Shown in pieces: positions 1 through 7,790 of a stretch of 64,000 bases of DNA. Location of the stretch: contig NZ_JPOF01000001.1 in NCBI RefSeq assembly GCF_000733755.1, positions 62,001-126,000 on the forward strand, written 5' to 3'. Made by a program: the position numbers and the translations under genes. This stretch comes from Lachnoclostridium phytofermentans (GTDB taxonomy: Bacteria > Bacillota > Clostridia > Lachnospirales > Lachnospiraceae). Below the pieces are notes generated by a model. The model was not told the origin of the DNA and made no database searches. It was given only the letters and a program-made list of their open reading frames with translations. Numbering within the stretch: position 1 is the stretch's first letter; each line of letters opens with the position of its first letter.

Positions 1-174
1 TTTGCTGGAAAGCTATGGTTTGTAGGGGGATTTAGTATGATTTTAACGGTATTCTTACCAACCAATGCTGTGATGATAGCTTTTCTTATTATTGTTGTTA
101 TTCTTACAATCGTACCGATTTTATACTCCTATCTTGTATATAGACGATTGGAGCAAAAGAATAATGGAAGATAA
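1..174 (+). CDS. C-terminal end of an SdpI-like membrane protein (partial)
   Basis: Frame 1 is open from the window edge to a TAA at 172-174 and encodes the last 57 residues of a protein. The fragment begins FAGKLWFVGG, contains two hydrophobic stretches, and ends in a short basic tail (YRRLEQKNNGR). The FAGKLW-x-x-GG pattern followed by a membrane helix resembles the C-terminal part of the SdpI/YfhL family of small multi-pass membrane proteins, whose founding member is the immunity protein against the Bacillus killing factor SdpC. The family call rests on this short motif only. A strong terminator follows directly. Confidence 0.55.
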   Translation, partial: FAGKLWFVGGFSMILTVFLPTNAVMIAFLIIVVILTIVPILYSYLVYRRLEQKNNGR

Positions 175-181
175 CTATGGG

Positions 182-219
182 GAAGTAACAGACAATGGAA
201 AGTCTGTTACTTCTTTTTT
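182..219 (+). terminator. Rho-independent terminator after the partial SdpI-like gene
   Basis: A perfect 12-bp stem (GAAGTAACAGAC paired with GTCTGTTACTTC) has an 8-nt loop and is followed by six T residues. It closes the upstream transcript. Confidence 0.92.
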
Positions 220-369
220 CTATCCATGTATTTCACTTGACAATTGGATGAAAAAACTATAATCTAATCCATAGAAATCCTGTAGGAATTATAGCTAAGG
301 ATTTACGTTAAAATAAAATTTAAATCTACTAATATGTATGCGGGATAATGCACGCAGATAGGAGGTTTC

Positions 370-1494
370 ATGATATATCTTGATTATGCAGCAAATACGC
401 CAGTGGCTCATGAAGTAATTAAGGTCTATACTGAGACAGAGCAACAATATATAGCAAATCCAAATTCCTCGCATCCGCTAGGAATCCTTGCCAAGGAACG
501 CTTAGTGGAGGCAACTAAGGAATTATCAAATTTACTTAAAGTAAAACCAGAGCAGATAATCCCTACCTCTGGTGCAAGTGAAGCGAACAACCTCGCAATC
601 AAAGGAATTACTTTTGCTTATCGTGAAAATGGTAGGCACATTATATCCACATGTTTAGAGCACCCATCCGTAAGTGGAAGTCTGACATTTCTGCAAAGTC
701 TTGGATATGAGATTGATTTGGTGAATATTTTACCAAACGGACAGGTGGAATTAGAGCATTTGAAGGAATTGCTTCGTGAAGATACGGTACTTGTATCAAT
801 CTGCACGGTTGATAGTGAATTAGGAACAATTCAGCCAATAAAAGAAATTGCAAAGATTTTAGAGGGTTATGAGAATTGTTTCTTCCATACAGATGCAACG
901 CAAGGCTTTGGAAAGATAGAGATAGACTTTTCCTTAGCAGATCTTACGACCTTTACCCCTCATAAATTCTATGGAATGAATGGAACTGGAGCTTTGGTTA
1001 AGAAAAAAGACATCGTATTACTGCCACAGATCCATGGTGGTAGCAGTACCACAATATATCGTAGTGGAACACCTACACTATCGAATGTAGTGGCCTTAAC
1101 TAAGGCAGTGCAGCTTTCTATGGATTATCATGAGGAGAGGCTTAAAAAGGTTAATTCCTTGCGTAAGCTATTCGAAACGAGATTAAGGAAGTATTCAAAT
1201 GTACGTATCAATAGTACAGAGTGCGGGGTACCTCATATCCTAAACATTAGTGTGAAAGGTGTTAAAGCTATTACGATGAGGAAACTTCTTGAAGAATACG
1301 GCATCTGTATCTCGATTAAATCTGCTTGTTCGGCAACTATGACACCTTCGAGACCAGTTTATGCGGTAACAAAAGATAAGAAAAATGCTTTGTCCTCTTT
1401 TCGAATCAGTTTAAGTCATCTAACGACAGAAGATGAGGTAGAAAAGTTTTTCGAAGGTTTTGAAGCAAGTTATCAAAAGGCTATGAAGGGATAA
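370..1494 (+). CDS. Cysteine desulfurase-like PLP enzyme (NifS/IscS family)
   Basis: This is a 374-residue class V aminotransferase fold protein, expected to take sulfur from L-cysteine onto an active-site cysteine as a persulfide. Visible motifs are the N-terminal YLDYAANTP, SGASEANNLAI near residues 67-77, H98 in the EHPSV segment, D175 and Q178 for PLP binding, the PLP lysine K199 in TPHKFYG, and the candidate persulfide cysteine C320 in IKSACSA. R231 in YRSGTP is also typical. At 374 residues it is slightly shorter than IscS. The start is preceded by AGGAGG. It lies 55 bp upstream of a TtcA-like thiolation enzyme, so it probably supplies sulfur to that protein rather than acting as a general Fe-S cluster enzyme; no IscU-type scaffold lies nearby. 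The partner assignment is inference. Confidence 0.88.
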   Translation: MIYLDYAANTPVAHEVIKVYTETEQQYIANPNSSHPLGILAKERLVEATKELSNLLKVKPEQIIPTSGASEANNLAIKGITFAYRENGRHIISTCLEHPSVSGSLTFLQSLGYEIDLVNILPNGQVELEHLKELLREDTVLVSICTVDSELGTIQPIKEIAKILEGYENCFFHTDATQGFGKIEIDFSLADLTTFTPHKFYGMNGTGALVKKKDIVLLPQIHGGSSTTIYRSGTPTLSNVVALTKAVQLSMDYHEERLKKVNSLRKLFETRLRKYSNVRINSTECGVPHILNISVKGVKAITMRKLLEEYGICISIKSACSATMTPSRPVYAVTKDKKNALSSFRISLSHLTTEDEVEKFFEGFEASYQKAMKG

Positions 1495-1549
1495 TGAATT
1501 ACGGAAAGAAATATGTATTATAGATTAATGAAAAGGATAGGGGGAAGCC

Positions 1550-2410
1550 ATGGAACGTTATCAAGAGATTGAGAGAAGTATTGTTAAGAAGTATCGTAAA
1601 GAAATATGGCGTCCGTTCGTGAAAGCGGTACAGGAATATGAACTAATCAAAGAAGGAGATAAAATAGCAGTTTGTATCTCCGGAGGTAAGGATTCAATGC
1701 TTCTAGCAAAATGTATGCAGGAGCTTCAAAAACATGGGAAAATCCCGTTTGAACTAGTATTCCTCGTAATGGACCCGGGTTATAATGAGATTAATCGCCA
1801 GACAATAATAAACAACGCTAAACTATTGAATATCCCGATTGAAATTTTTGATACAGATATCTTTAATATCGTAGCAGAAGTAGATGAAAGTCCTTGCTAT
1901 CTATGTGCAAGAATGCGTCGTGGGTATCTTTATAAGAATGCAAAAGCATTTGGTTGTAATAAAATTGCATTAGGTCATCATTTTGATGATGTGATTGAAA
2001 CTATTTTAATGGGAATGCTTTATAGTGGGCAGATTCAAACAATGATGCCAAAGCTTCATAGTACTAATTTTGAAGGCATGGAGTTAATTCGCCCAATGTA
2101 CCATGTAAAAGAGGATGCAATTCTTCATTGGAAACAGTATCATGAACTTCAATTTATCCAATGTGCATGTAGATTTACAGAAAATTGTACGCTATGTGAT
2201 AATGGAGGCGGAGGTTCCAAACGTCAAGAAATGAAGGCGTTAATTAAAAAGTTCCGTAGTCAAAGTAAAATTATTGATAGCAATATCTTTAAGAGTGTGG
2301 AAAATGTGAATTTAGATACGGTCATAGCGTATAAGACCAAGGGTGTAAAACACCATTTTCTTGATACGTATGACAGAGATGATAGTCTAAACAAAAATGA
2401 GTCGGACTAA
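1550..2410 (+). CDS. ttcA: TtcA-like tRNA 2-thiolation enzyme (PP-loop ATPase)
   Basis: A 286-residue N-type ATP pyrophosphatase. The PP-loop SGGKDS sits at residues 44-49, a CxxC pair at C116/C119 (CYLC), and further cysteines at C205, C207, C213 and C216. TtcA proteins adenylate a tRNA base through the PP-loop and insert sulfur with the help of a [4Fe-4S] cluster held by conserved cysteines, giving 2-thiocytidine at position 32. The LGHHFDDVIET segment is also typical of this family. The gene follows the cysteine desulfurase-like gene at 55 bp with a GGGGGAAG ribosome-binding site, so the two look like one operon for sulfur transfer. A different thiolated base or tRNA cannot be excluded from sequence alone. 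Confidence 0.82.
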   Translation: MERYQEIERSIVKKYRKEIWRPFVKAVQEYELIKEGDKIAVCISGGKDSMLLAKCMQELQKHGKIPFELVFLVMDPGYNEINRQTIINNAKLLNIPIEIFDTDIFNIVAEVDESPCYLCARMRRGYLYKNAKAFGCNKIALGHHFDDVIETILMGMLYSGQIQTMMPKLHSTNFEGMELIRPMYHVKEDAILHWKQYHELQFIQCACRFTENCTLCDNGGGGSKRQEMKALIKKFRSQSKIIDSNIFKSVENVNLDTVIAYKTKGVKHHFLDTYDRDDSLNKNESD

Positions 2411-2489
2411 CAGTAAGGTGGGAAGTAATACTAAAAAACTTCCAAATTATTTTTATTAAACTCCTAAAAGAGCAATAGATATATAAAAG

Positions 2490-2529
2490 GCGAAAGCAGT
2501 TACGTATTTGGGGACGTAGCTGCTTTCGT
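2490..2529 (-). terminator. Hairpin terminating the permease gene (minus strand)
   Basis: CGAAAGCAGTTACGT (2491-2505) pairs with ACGTAGCTGCTTTCG (2514-2528), with one wobble. On the minus strand the stem is followed by CCTTTT, so it suits termination of the permease gene. It also lies downstream of the TtcA-like gene, but on the plus strand no T-run follows. Confidence 0.7.
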
Positions 2530-2565
2530 CATATGAGGAAGAATCGAAGCTAGGTAACAGCAGCG

Positions 2566-3951
2566 TTATTGTGTGCTTTTTTGCTTACTACCAATACTTA
2601 ATATTAAATTTATAATAATTCCGAAGATTGCTGCACCAGCTACACATGGAATACTCATACCAAAGAATGGGATGTTACCATTAAAACCATACTGACCACC
2701 AAGACCAATAATCATAATGGTAGAGATAACAGCGATATTTCTTGAGCTGAAAAGATCTACTTTCTTTTCTACCATAATCGCGATACCTTGTGCTGCAATG
2801 GCACCGAATAAGTAAACCTCAAGGCCGCCAATAACAGCGGTTGGGATAGAGTAGATTGCATTTACTAATGGAGTGAAGCAGCTTATGATCATAGCGATAA
2901 TAGCAGCACCTATTAATACTGGGATTGAGAATACCTTAGTTATAGCCATAGCGCTAATATTCTCACCGTAATTGGTTCCAGCTGGTCCTCCAACGAAACC
3001 AGATACCATATCACCGATACCATCACCGATTAGGTTCAATCCAAGTTTATCTGCAATAGCATAACGTTTTGAAGAATTTTTCTTTTTTGCTAAATCATTA
3101 ACATAAATATCAAGCTGATATACGTGAGCAGTAGATTCTGGAATCGTTGCGATAGCGATTGGCATGATTGCAGCTACAGAGATCCAAGACGGTTTTGGTA
3201 GAGTAAAGGTTGGAAGAGCGAAGATTCCGGAACTCGACTCCGGAAGTACTTTAAATAAGTTAATTCCGGTTACCTGACTAACAATAAAAGCGGTGAAACA
3301 ACCAAGCAGAGGTCCAAATAGTAGAGGAAGCTGTCCGAGCATTCCTTTTAGATAGACAGAGAATAAAATGGTAGAAATTAAGGTCACCAAAGCGATAATC
3401 CATGCCATATTATGTGCCATTGCAATTTCAGATTCAGCTACACGAATAGTACCATAGGTATCGGTTGCGATTGAATTTGCATCAGTGAGAGCAGTTCCTG
3501 CAAGTGTAAGACCAATAACCATTGCAATTGGGCCAGTAACAGTAGCAGGTAGTACTTTTTCAATTGCCTGCTGGCCAAATCGTTTGATAATTAAACCGGC
3601 AACGATAGATACAATACCTGACATCATAATACCAAATTGAGCAATTGAAATTTTGTCATTTAACGGGAGTCCTTCTAAAGATGTTGAAGCCATTAAGCTT
3701 CCAATTGCCGCTACATAAGAAAAACTCGAACCATAGTATAACGGGATTTTACGCCCTGTTACAACAATAAAACAAATGGTTGCGAGTCCGCTGGCAAAAA
3801 TAGTAGTTGAGATGTGAAAATTAGTAATGATTGCTACAGCAACCGTAGCTGGAAACATTACGATCACTTGTTGAAGGGAATAAAGAAGTAACTTCCATAG
3901 CGGTGGTCTTTCGTCAGGCAGATAAGCGCTGAACTGATTGGTTGTTTTCAT
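2566..3951 (-). CDS. Uracil/xanthine permease, NCS2 family
   Basis: A 461-residue, very hydrophobic protein with about 12-14 membrane segments. NCS2 (nucleobase:cation symporter-2) hallmarks are visible: an early LQQVIVMFPA segment, the TM8 glutamate region IATIPESTAHVYQLD, and the TM10 region GPAGTNYGENISAMAITKV, which closely matches the substrate-binding region of UraA. It is expected to import uracil, or possibly xanthine/uric acid, by proton symport. The TM10 match favours the uracil branch. The start has a strong AAGGAGGA site. The gene stands alone and has an unusually long leader with a large dyad (see 4119-4188). No pyrimidine biosynthesis gene lies nearby. Confidence 0.9.
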   Translation of the reverse strand: MKTTNQFSAYLPDERPPLWKLLLYSLQQVIVMFPATVAVAIITNFHISTTIFASGLATICFIVVTGRKIPLYYGSSFSYVAAIGSLMASTSLEGLPLNDKISIAQFGIMMSGIVSIVAGLIIKRFGQQAIEKVLPATVTGPIAMVIGLTLAGTALTDANSIATDTYGTIRVAESEIAMAHNMAWIIALVTLISTILFSVYLKGMLGQLPLLFGPLLGCFTAFIVSQVTGINLFKVLPESSSGIFALPTFTLPKPSWISVAAIMPIAIATIPESTAHVYQLDIYVNDLAKKKNSSKRYAIADKLGLNLIGDGIGDMVSGFVGGPAGTNYGENISAMAITKVFSIPVLIGAAIIAMIISCFTPLVNAIYSIPTAVIGGLEVYLFGAIAAQGIAIMVEKKVDLFSSRNIAVISTIMIIGLGGQYGFNGNIPFFGMSIPCVAGAAIFGIIINLILSIGSKQKSTQ

Positions 3952-4118
3952 AAAAAATCCTCCTTGAATAAATCACGATAGAATCATTTCTTGTGTAAGT
4001 TGATTTTCTTCTGTGTATTAGTTATTCTGGTAGTATCTTTCAGGAGATTTCTTGTGTACTTAACGTCTTTACCTATGATTCCATAATAAAACAAGAATCG
4101 TCGTCCTACTTCCTATGT

Positions 4119-4188
4119 ACTAGGTAAAACTCCATGCTATGAAGTCAAATCCTGGTGGAGTGAAGTGACGCATGGAGATTTACTAGGC
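4119..4188 (-). promoter_or_regulatory. Large dyad in the leader of the permease gene
   Basis: On the plus strand TAGGTAAAACTCCATGC pairs with GCATGGAGATTTACTA, giving about 16 bp with one mismatch and a bulge around a loop of about 31 nt. A minus-strand TATAAT lies just upstream (near 4195-4205), so the element would sit at the very 5' end of the permease mRNA, about 165 nt before its start codon. The element does not match the purine, preQ1, PRPP or xanthine riboswitch patterns I know. It could be a regulatory leader or a repeat element. The dyad is directly visible; its role is inference. Confidence 0.45.
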
Positions 4189-4353
4189 TAGATTATATTA
4201 TAAATACATAGAAAAGAAAAGTTTAAATGCGTTAAGATTTTGTTAAGAAATACCAGTAATTTAAAGTTAGAAATGTATAGAAGGTATAAAAGATAATAAG
4301 TAATAGATGTTTGGGTTTCTTGGTTACATCAGAATTTTCTTAGTAAAATTTTT

Positions 4354-4386
4354 AAATATGACACAGGATGTCATATTTGGATAATA
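4354..4386 (+). promoter_or_regulatory. Promoter overlapped by a perfect 10-bp palindrome
   Basis: AAATATGACA and TGTCATATTT form a perfect inverted repeat with a 5-bp centre (4354-4378). The embedded ATGACA (4358-4363) can serve as a -35 box, followed after exactly 17 bp by ATAATA (4381-4386) as -10. A dimeric repressor bound here would block this promoter. The likely target is the radical SAM gene at 4729, about 340 bp downstream. The regulator is unknown. Confidence 0.45.
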
Positions 4387-4563
4387 TACTTAGAATGTAG
4401 CCTATATTATGTATACATCTGAATATAGTTCTACCTCAATTCATGTAATATACTTAGAATGAAGCCAAGTCATATGCTAATGTAATACGCTTAGAATGAA
4501 GCCAAGTCGTATGTTAAGAATATAGCTCCGTCTAGTATTCATGTAATATACCTAGAATAGCCC
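4381..4563 (+). repeat. Four degenerate direct repeats (37-bp unit)
   Basis: Two adjacent copies begin at 4443 and 4480 (37-bp period) and differ at a few positions only. Diverged copies lie near 4381 and 4541. The shared core is TGTAATATACTTAGAATGAA. The repeats follow the palindromic promoter and precede the radical SAM gene. The function is unknown. Confidence 0.7.
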
Positions 4564-4728
4564 TTATCCTGCATTATTGGAATAGTCTAAGATTGTATCA
4601 CTATCTATAATTATTTTACAGCATGAATAAACCTTTCCTATTATTCGGATTCTAGAAATTAAGATATATTATTATGAAATTGAATTGTTTTTACTACAAC
4701 ATATAGAGAATGGAGTGACGAAAGAACT

Positions 4729-5598
4729 ATGCACTATAAAGAAGCGAAAGGTATCCTATCGCAAACCAATGGGATGAATCTCTACCGTGGCTGTACTCAT
4801 GGCTGTATTTATTGCGACGCTAGAAGCAAGTGCTACCAGATGGATCATGATTTTGAAGATATTGAAGTAAAGATAAATTCACCGATGTTATTAGAATCGG
4901 CACTCCGTAGAAAAAGGAAAAAATGTATGATTGGAACCGGTGCGATGAGTGATCCTTATTTATCTCTGGAACCTGAACTAAAATTAACAAGAACCTGTTT
5001 ATCTTTAATTAATCAATACGGCTTTGGACTTAGTATTCAAACAAAATCAAACCGTATACTTCGAGATGTTGATCTCTTAAAAAGTATCAATGAAAATTCA
5101 AAATGTGTCGTCCAGATGACACTTACTACCTACGATGAAAAGTTATGTAAAATCATTGAACCGGGGGTATGTACTACGAAAGAACGGTTTGACGTATTAC
5201 TAAAAATGAAAGAAAAGAACATACCAACAGTAGTATGGATTGATCCAATCTTGCCATTCATTAACGATACAGAAGAAAATCTTTGGGGAATCCTAAATTA
5301 TTGTGTAGAAGCAAAAGTATATGGGATTATTTGCTTTGGAATTGGATTAACGTTAAGGGAAGGAAATCGAGAGTATTTTTATCAAAAATTAGACGAGCAT
5401 TTTCCAGGACTAAAAAAACGATACCATGAAACCTATGGTTATGCCTATGAGATTAGGAGTAAGCATAATGATAAGTTGATGAAGCTATACTATGATGTTT
5501 GTCAAAAGAATCATATCGTATGTGATAACAACAAGATTTTTCAATATCTTCATGAATATGAGGAAAAGAGTAATACCGAACAGTTAAGTTTATTCTAG
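4729..5598 (+). CDS. SplB-like radical SAM protein
   Basis: A 289-residue radical SAM enzyme with the cluster motif CTHGCIYC (C22, C26, C29) and an early NLYRGCTHGC segment typical of COG1533, the group containing spore photoproduct lyase and the Rv2578c-type proteins. The spacing fits the canonical CxxxCxxC that holds the [4Fe-4S] cluster for SAM cleavage. It lacks the long N-terminal region of true SplB, so photoproduct repair is possible but not proven. The last five residues are QLSLF, which equals the consensus for binding the bacterial sliding clamp, and this suggests a DNA-associated role. The start follows a GGAGTGACG site. A Cys-rich small protein follows almost immediately and is probably co-transcribed. 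Confidence 0.82.
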   Translation: MHYKEAKGILSQTNGMNLYRGCTHGCIYCDARSKCYQMDHDFEDIEVKINSPMLLESALRRKRKKCMIGTGAMSDPYLSLEPELKLTRTCLSLINQYGFGLSIQTKSNRILRDVDLLKSINENSKCVVQMTLTTYDEKLCKIIEPGVCTTKERFDVLLKMKEKNIPTVVWIDPILPFINDTEENLWGILNYCVEAKVYGIICFGIGLTLREGNREYFYQKLDEHFPGLKKRYHETYGYAYEIRSKHNDKLMKLYYDVCQKNHIVCDNNKIFQYLHEYEEKSNTEQLSLF

Positions 5599-5614
5599 AT
5601 AATAGAAAGGACTT

Positions 5615-6043
5615 ATATCGTCTAAGCAACGTTTTGAATGGGCATGTAACGTATGTAAGCTTTTAGAAGATAATTTTGAATATGAGACGATTTGTGATAT
5701 CCGTATGGACTGTTGTTGTAAGCCATCCATGTTACATATGAAAAAACTAAAGGACTTATATTCTAAGTCAGACAACCTTCAGGATTATGCTATCTTGGCA
5801 AGTAATGAAACTCCTGCAAAGTTTTGGGCAGAAGGAAGTACTTTATATATGAGTTATCCAGAGTGTTATTGTTCTGATGTAAAACATACCGTGGAAACAA
5901 TGTCAAAGTCATGGTGTTTATGCACGCTTGGTTATACAAGATATATGTACGAATATATCTTTGATTGCCGTGTGAAGGTTGAATTGCTTGAAAGTGTAAA
6001 GTTAGGAAATCATCGTTGTGTGATAAAGATTGAATCCATATAG
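5615..6043 (+). CDS. Cys-rich small protein without a normal start codon (DUF6144-like)
   Basis: The first ATG in this frame is at 5705, but it has no ribosome-binding site. The frame stays open upstream to 5606 and reads like real protein (KQRFEWACNVCKLLEDNF). No ATG, GTG or TTG occurs there; only ATA at 5615 follows an AAAGGA site, at short spacing. The gene therefore either uses a rare AUA start, has lost its start codon, or starts weakly at 5705. The product has conserved-looking MDCCCKPSM and SWCLCTLGYTRYMYEY segments and a C-terminal VELLESVKLG. I associate these with a small clostridial family of unknown function, probably DUF6144. Seventeen bases separate it from the radical SAM gene. 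No function is assigned. Confidence 0.6.
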   Translation: MSSKQRFEWACNVCKLLEDNFEYETICDIRMDCCCKPSMLHMKKLKDLYSKSDNLQDYAILASNETPAKFWAEGSTLYMSYPECYCSDVKHTVETMSKSWCLCTLGYTRYMYEYIFDCRVKVELLESVKLGNHRCVIKIESI

Positions 6044-6407
6044 AATTATCCAAAGAATAAAACCAGATTTCACTCGTAGTGAGGTATAAATATATAGTTT
6101 TATTCTGTCTTTTAAAACTTTAGGATTAAGAAAAAACTATATTATGATACAAATAGTCAAATGGTTGATAAAACTTACATGAGAATAATAAATAACTGTA
6201 ATAATTTAATTTATTATTGGTTTATGCTATGTCTACATTAATTGCTCTTTACTTTCTTTTGTCCTTTGGGTCTCTTTCGGTATCGAAAGTAACCTTCTGT
6301 CCTTCCTCAAGGCACTTATAACCATTCATCATGATTGAGGAATAATGTACGAACACATCATCTCTACCAGCAGCTGAAAAAATCATATTAAATAATTAAA
6401 AATTTAG
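6044..6407. other. Gap holding a gene fossil
   Basis: This gap has no intact gene. It contains the minus-strand remnant of a cold-shock gene (6249-6383) and leads into the promoter at 6408. A short dyad around 6097-6119 (AGTTTTATTC...) is weak. Confidence 0.5.
6249..6383 (-). pseudogene. Remnant of a cold-shock (CspA-like) gene
   Basis: On the minus strand one frame reads [20 protein letters not shown] followed by [17 protein letters not shown] and a stop. This is the second half of a cold-shock domain, including the RNP2 motif VFVHYS. The first third of the domain (start codon, KWFN and the RNP1 motif KGFGF) is missing; upstream sequence is AT-rich and no longer coding. Usual length is about 66 residues and only about 45 remain. 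The fragment was detected by reading the sequence and has no start codon. Confidence 0.82.
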
Positions 6408-6453
6408 TTGACAAACATTCCACCCACGTATATAGTTAATTACATAAGTAACT
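6408..6453 (+). promoter_or_regulatory. Promoter and possible operator of the YtrA-type operon
   Basis: TTGACA (6408-6413) and TATAGT (6431-6436) are separated by exactly 17 bp, a near-ideal sigma-A promoter. AGTTA at 6434 and TAACT ending at 6453 form an interrupted inverted repeat over the -10 and start region, where the GntR protein encoded next could bind for autoregulation. The promoter is clear; the operator is tentative. Confidence 0.75.
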
Positions 6454-6555
6454 AACTAATAAAGTAATCAAGGAAAATATATAGAAAAAAAGATTCTATT
6501 AGAGATTACTATTTGAAATTACTATTAGAGATTATTTTCAGAAAGGAGGATTTCC

Positions 6556-6924
6556 ATGAAAATTGATTTTGAAAGTAGTAAACCAATCTTTCAACAGATC
6601 GCGGAACAGATTGAAGATGCAATATTTATTGGAGCTTTTGAAGAAGGTACACAGATACCTTCCACTACGGAAATTTCAACAACATTTCAAATTAATCCCG
6701 CGACTGTATTAAAAGGGATGAATCAGCTTATGGAAGAAGGAATTTTATATAAGAAAAGAGGGGTTGGCGTGTTTGTTTGTGAAGGTGCAAGAAATCAGAT
6801 TGTTGGAAAAAGGAAAGAAACGTTCTATGAGAACTATATCGAAAGTTTGCTGGCAGAAGCGAGAAAACTGGAATTAACAAAGCAAGAAATTATTGAGTTA
6901 ATTGAGAGGGGGTTAGCAAAATGA
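6556..6924 (+). CDS. GntR-family regulator, YtrA subfamily
   Basis: A 122-residue protein with an N-terminal winged helix-turn-helix (IAEQIEDAIFIGAF, then TEISTTFQINPATVLKGMNQL) and only a short helical C-terminus, the size and layout of YtrA-type GntR regulators. These repress the ABC transporter operon in which they lie, often in response to cell-envelope stress or antimicrobial compounds. It has a strong AAAGGAGGA site, and its stop codon overlaps the start of the ATPase gene (ATGA). The inducing signal is not visible from sequence. Confidence 0.9.
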   Translation: MKIDFESSKPIFQQIAEQIEDAIFIGAFEEGTQIPSTTEISTTFQINPATVLKGMNQLMEEGILYKKRGVGVFVCEGARNQIVGKRKETFYENYIESLLAEARKLELTKQEIIELIERGLAK

Positions 6925-7790
6925 ATGGAATTTCGATAGAACGAGTAAGTAAAAAATTCGGTAGTGTTGTTGCATTAGATAACATTAATCTATCCTTAGA
7001 AGCAGGGAAAATTTATGGTCTACTAGGTAGAAATGGTGCTGGTAAATCAACTTTATTAAACGTCATATCTAACCGATTATTTGCAGAGGAAGGAAAGGTA
7101 CTAATTGATGGAGATAATGCAATTGAGAATGATAAAGCATTAACTAAACTTTACTATATGAGTGAAGGGAACTGCTATCCTGAAAACTACTCCGTCAATG
7201 ATGTCTTTCAAGCAGCCAAGATGCTATACGGCGAATTTGATTTTGATTATGCAAAAAAGCTTTGCAAAAAGTTTGATTTAAATACAAAGAAAAAAATAAA
7301 AAGCTTATCAACGGGTTATGCCTCCATCTATAAAATTATTACAGCACTGTGTTTACCGGTTCCATACTTGTTTCTAGATGAGCCAGTTCTTGGACTGGAT
7401 GCGAATCATCGGGAGTTATTTTACCAGCTAATCTTGGAAGATTATAATCGATATGAAAGAACAATTGTAATATCAACCCATTTAATTGAGGAAGTATCGG
7501 GATTAATTGAAGAAGTAATTATTATTAATAAGGGTAAGGTGATTCGTAAAGAGTCATGCGAGGAATTATTAAATTCAGGGTATACGGTTACAGGAAAGAG
7601 TAAAGATATCGAGGCATTTATAAAAGGGAAGAATGTGCTTAGTGAGAATAGTCTTGGCGGACTTAGGAGTGTTTGTATCCTTGGAAAGTTAAACCGTGCT
7701 GAAATTCCAGATACTCTGGAGATTACGAAATTAGATCTTCAGAAATTATTTGTTAATCTAACGAAGGAAAAGGAGGAGATGGTAGGATGA
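6921..7790 (+). CDS. ABC transporter ATP-binding protein
   Basis: A 289-residue ABC ATPase. Walker A is GRNGAGKST (36-44), the signature is degenerate (LSTGY instead of LSGGQ), Walker B is LFLDEP, followed by the D-loop GLDA and the switch histidine in STHLIEEV. The final ~75 residues are an extra domain. The gene overlaps its neighbours by 4 bp on both sides, indicating translational coupling with the GntR regulator and the membrane protein. This arrangement is that of YtrA/YtrB-type exporters linked to envelope stress; the substrate is unknown. Confidence 0.9.
   Translation: MNGISIERVSKKFGSVVALDNINLSLEAGKIYGLLGRNGAGKSTLLNVISNRLFAEEGKVLIDGDNAIENDKALTKLYYMSEGNCYPENYSVNDVFQAAKMLYGEFDFDYAKKLCKKFDLNTKKKIKSLSTGYASIYKIITALCLPVPYLFLDEPVLGLDANHRELFYQLILEDYNRYERTIVISTHLIEEVSGLIEEVIIINKGKVIRKESCEELLNSGYTVTGKSKDIEAFIKGKNVLSENSLGGLRSVCILGKLNRAEIPDTLEITKLDLQKLFVNLTKEKEEMVG

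Larger units (their letters stand above)
3952..4728. other. Non-coding gap of 777 bp between divergent genes
   Basis: This stretch has no convincing open reading frame. It contains the permease leader and its dyad, a perfect operator-like palindrome overlapping a plausible promoter, and four degenerate copies of a direct repeat, each annotated separately. Confidence 0.7.

Noticed and set aside
4081-4200. Purine, preQ1 or PRPP riboswitch before the permease gene
   Set aside because: The conserved core bases of those classes are not visible in the leader; only a generic stem is.
4381-4563. CRISPR-like array at the 37-bp repeats
   Set aside because: Only two adjacent copies are well conserved and there are no unique spacers between them.
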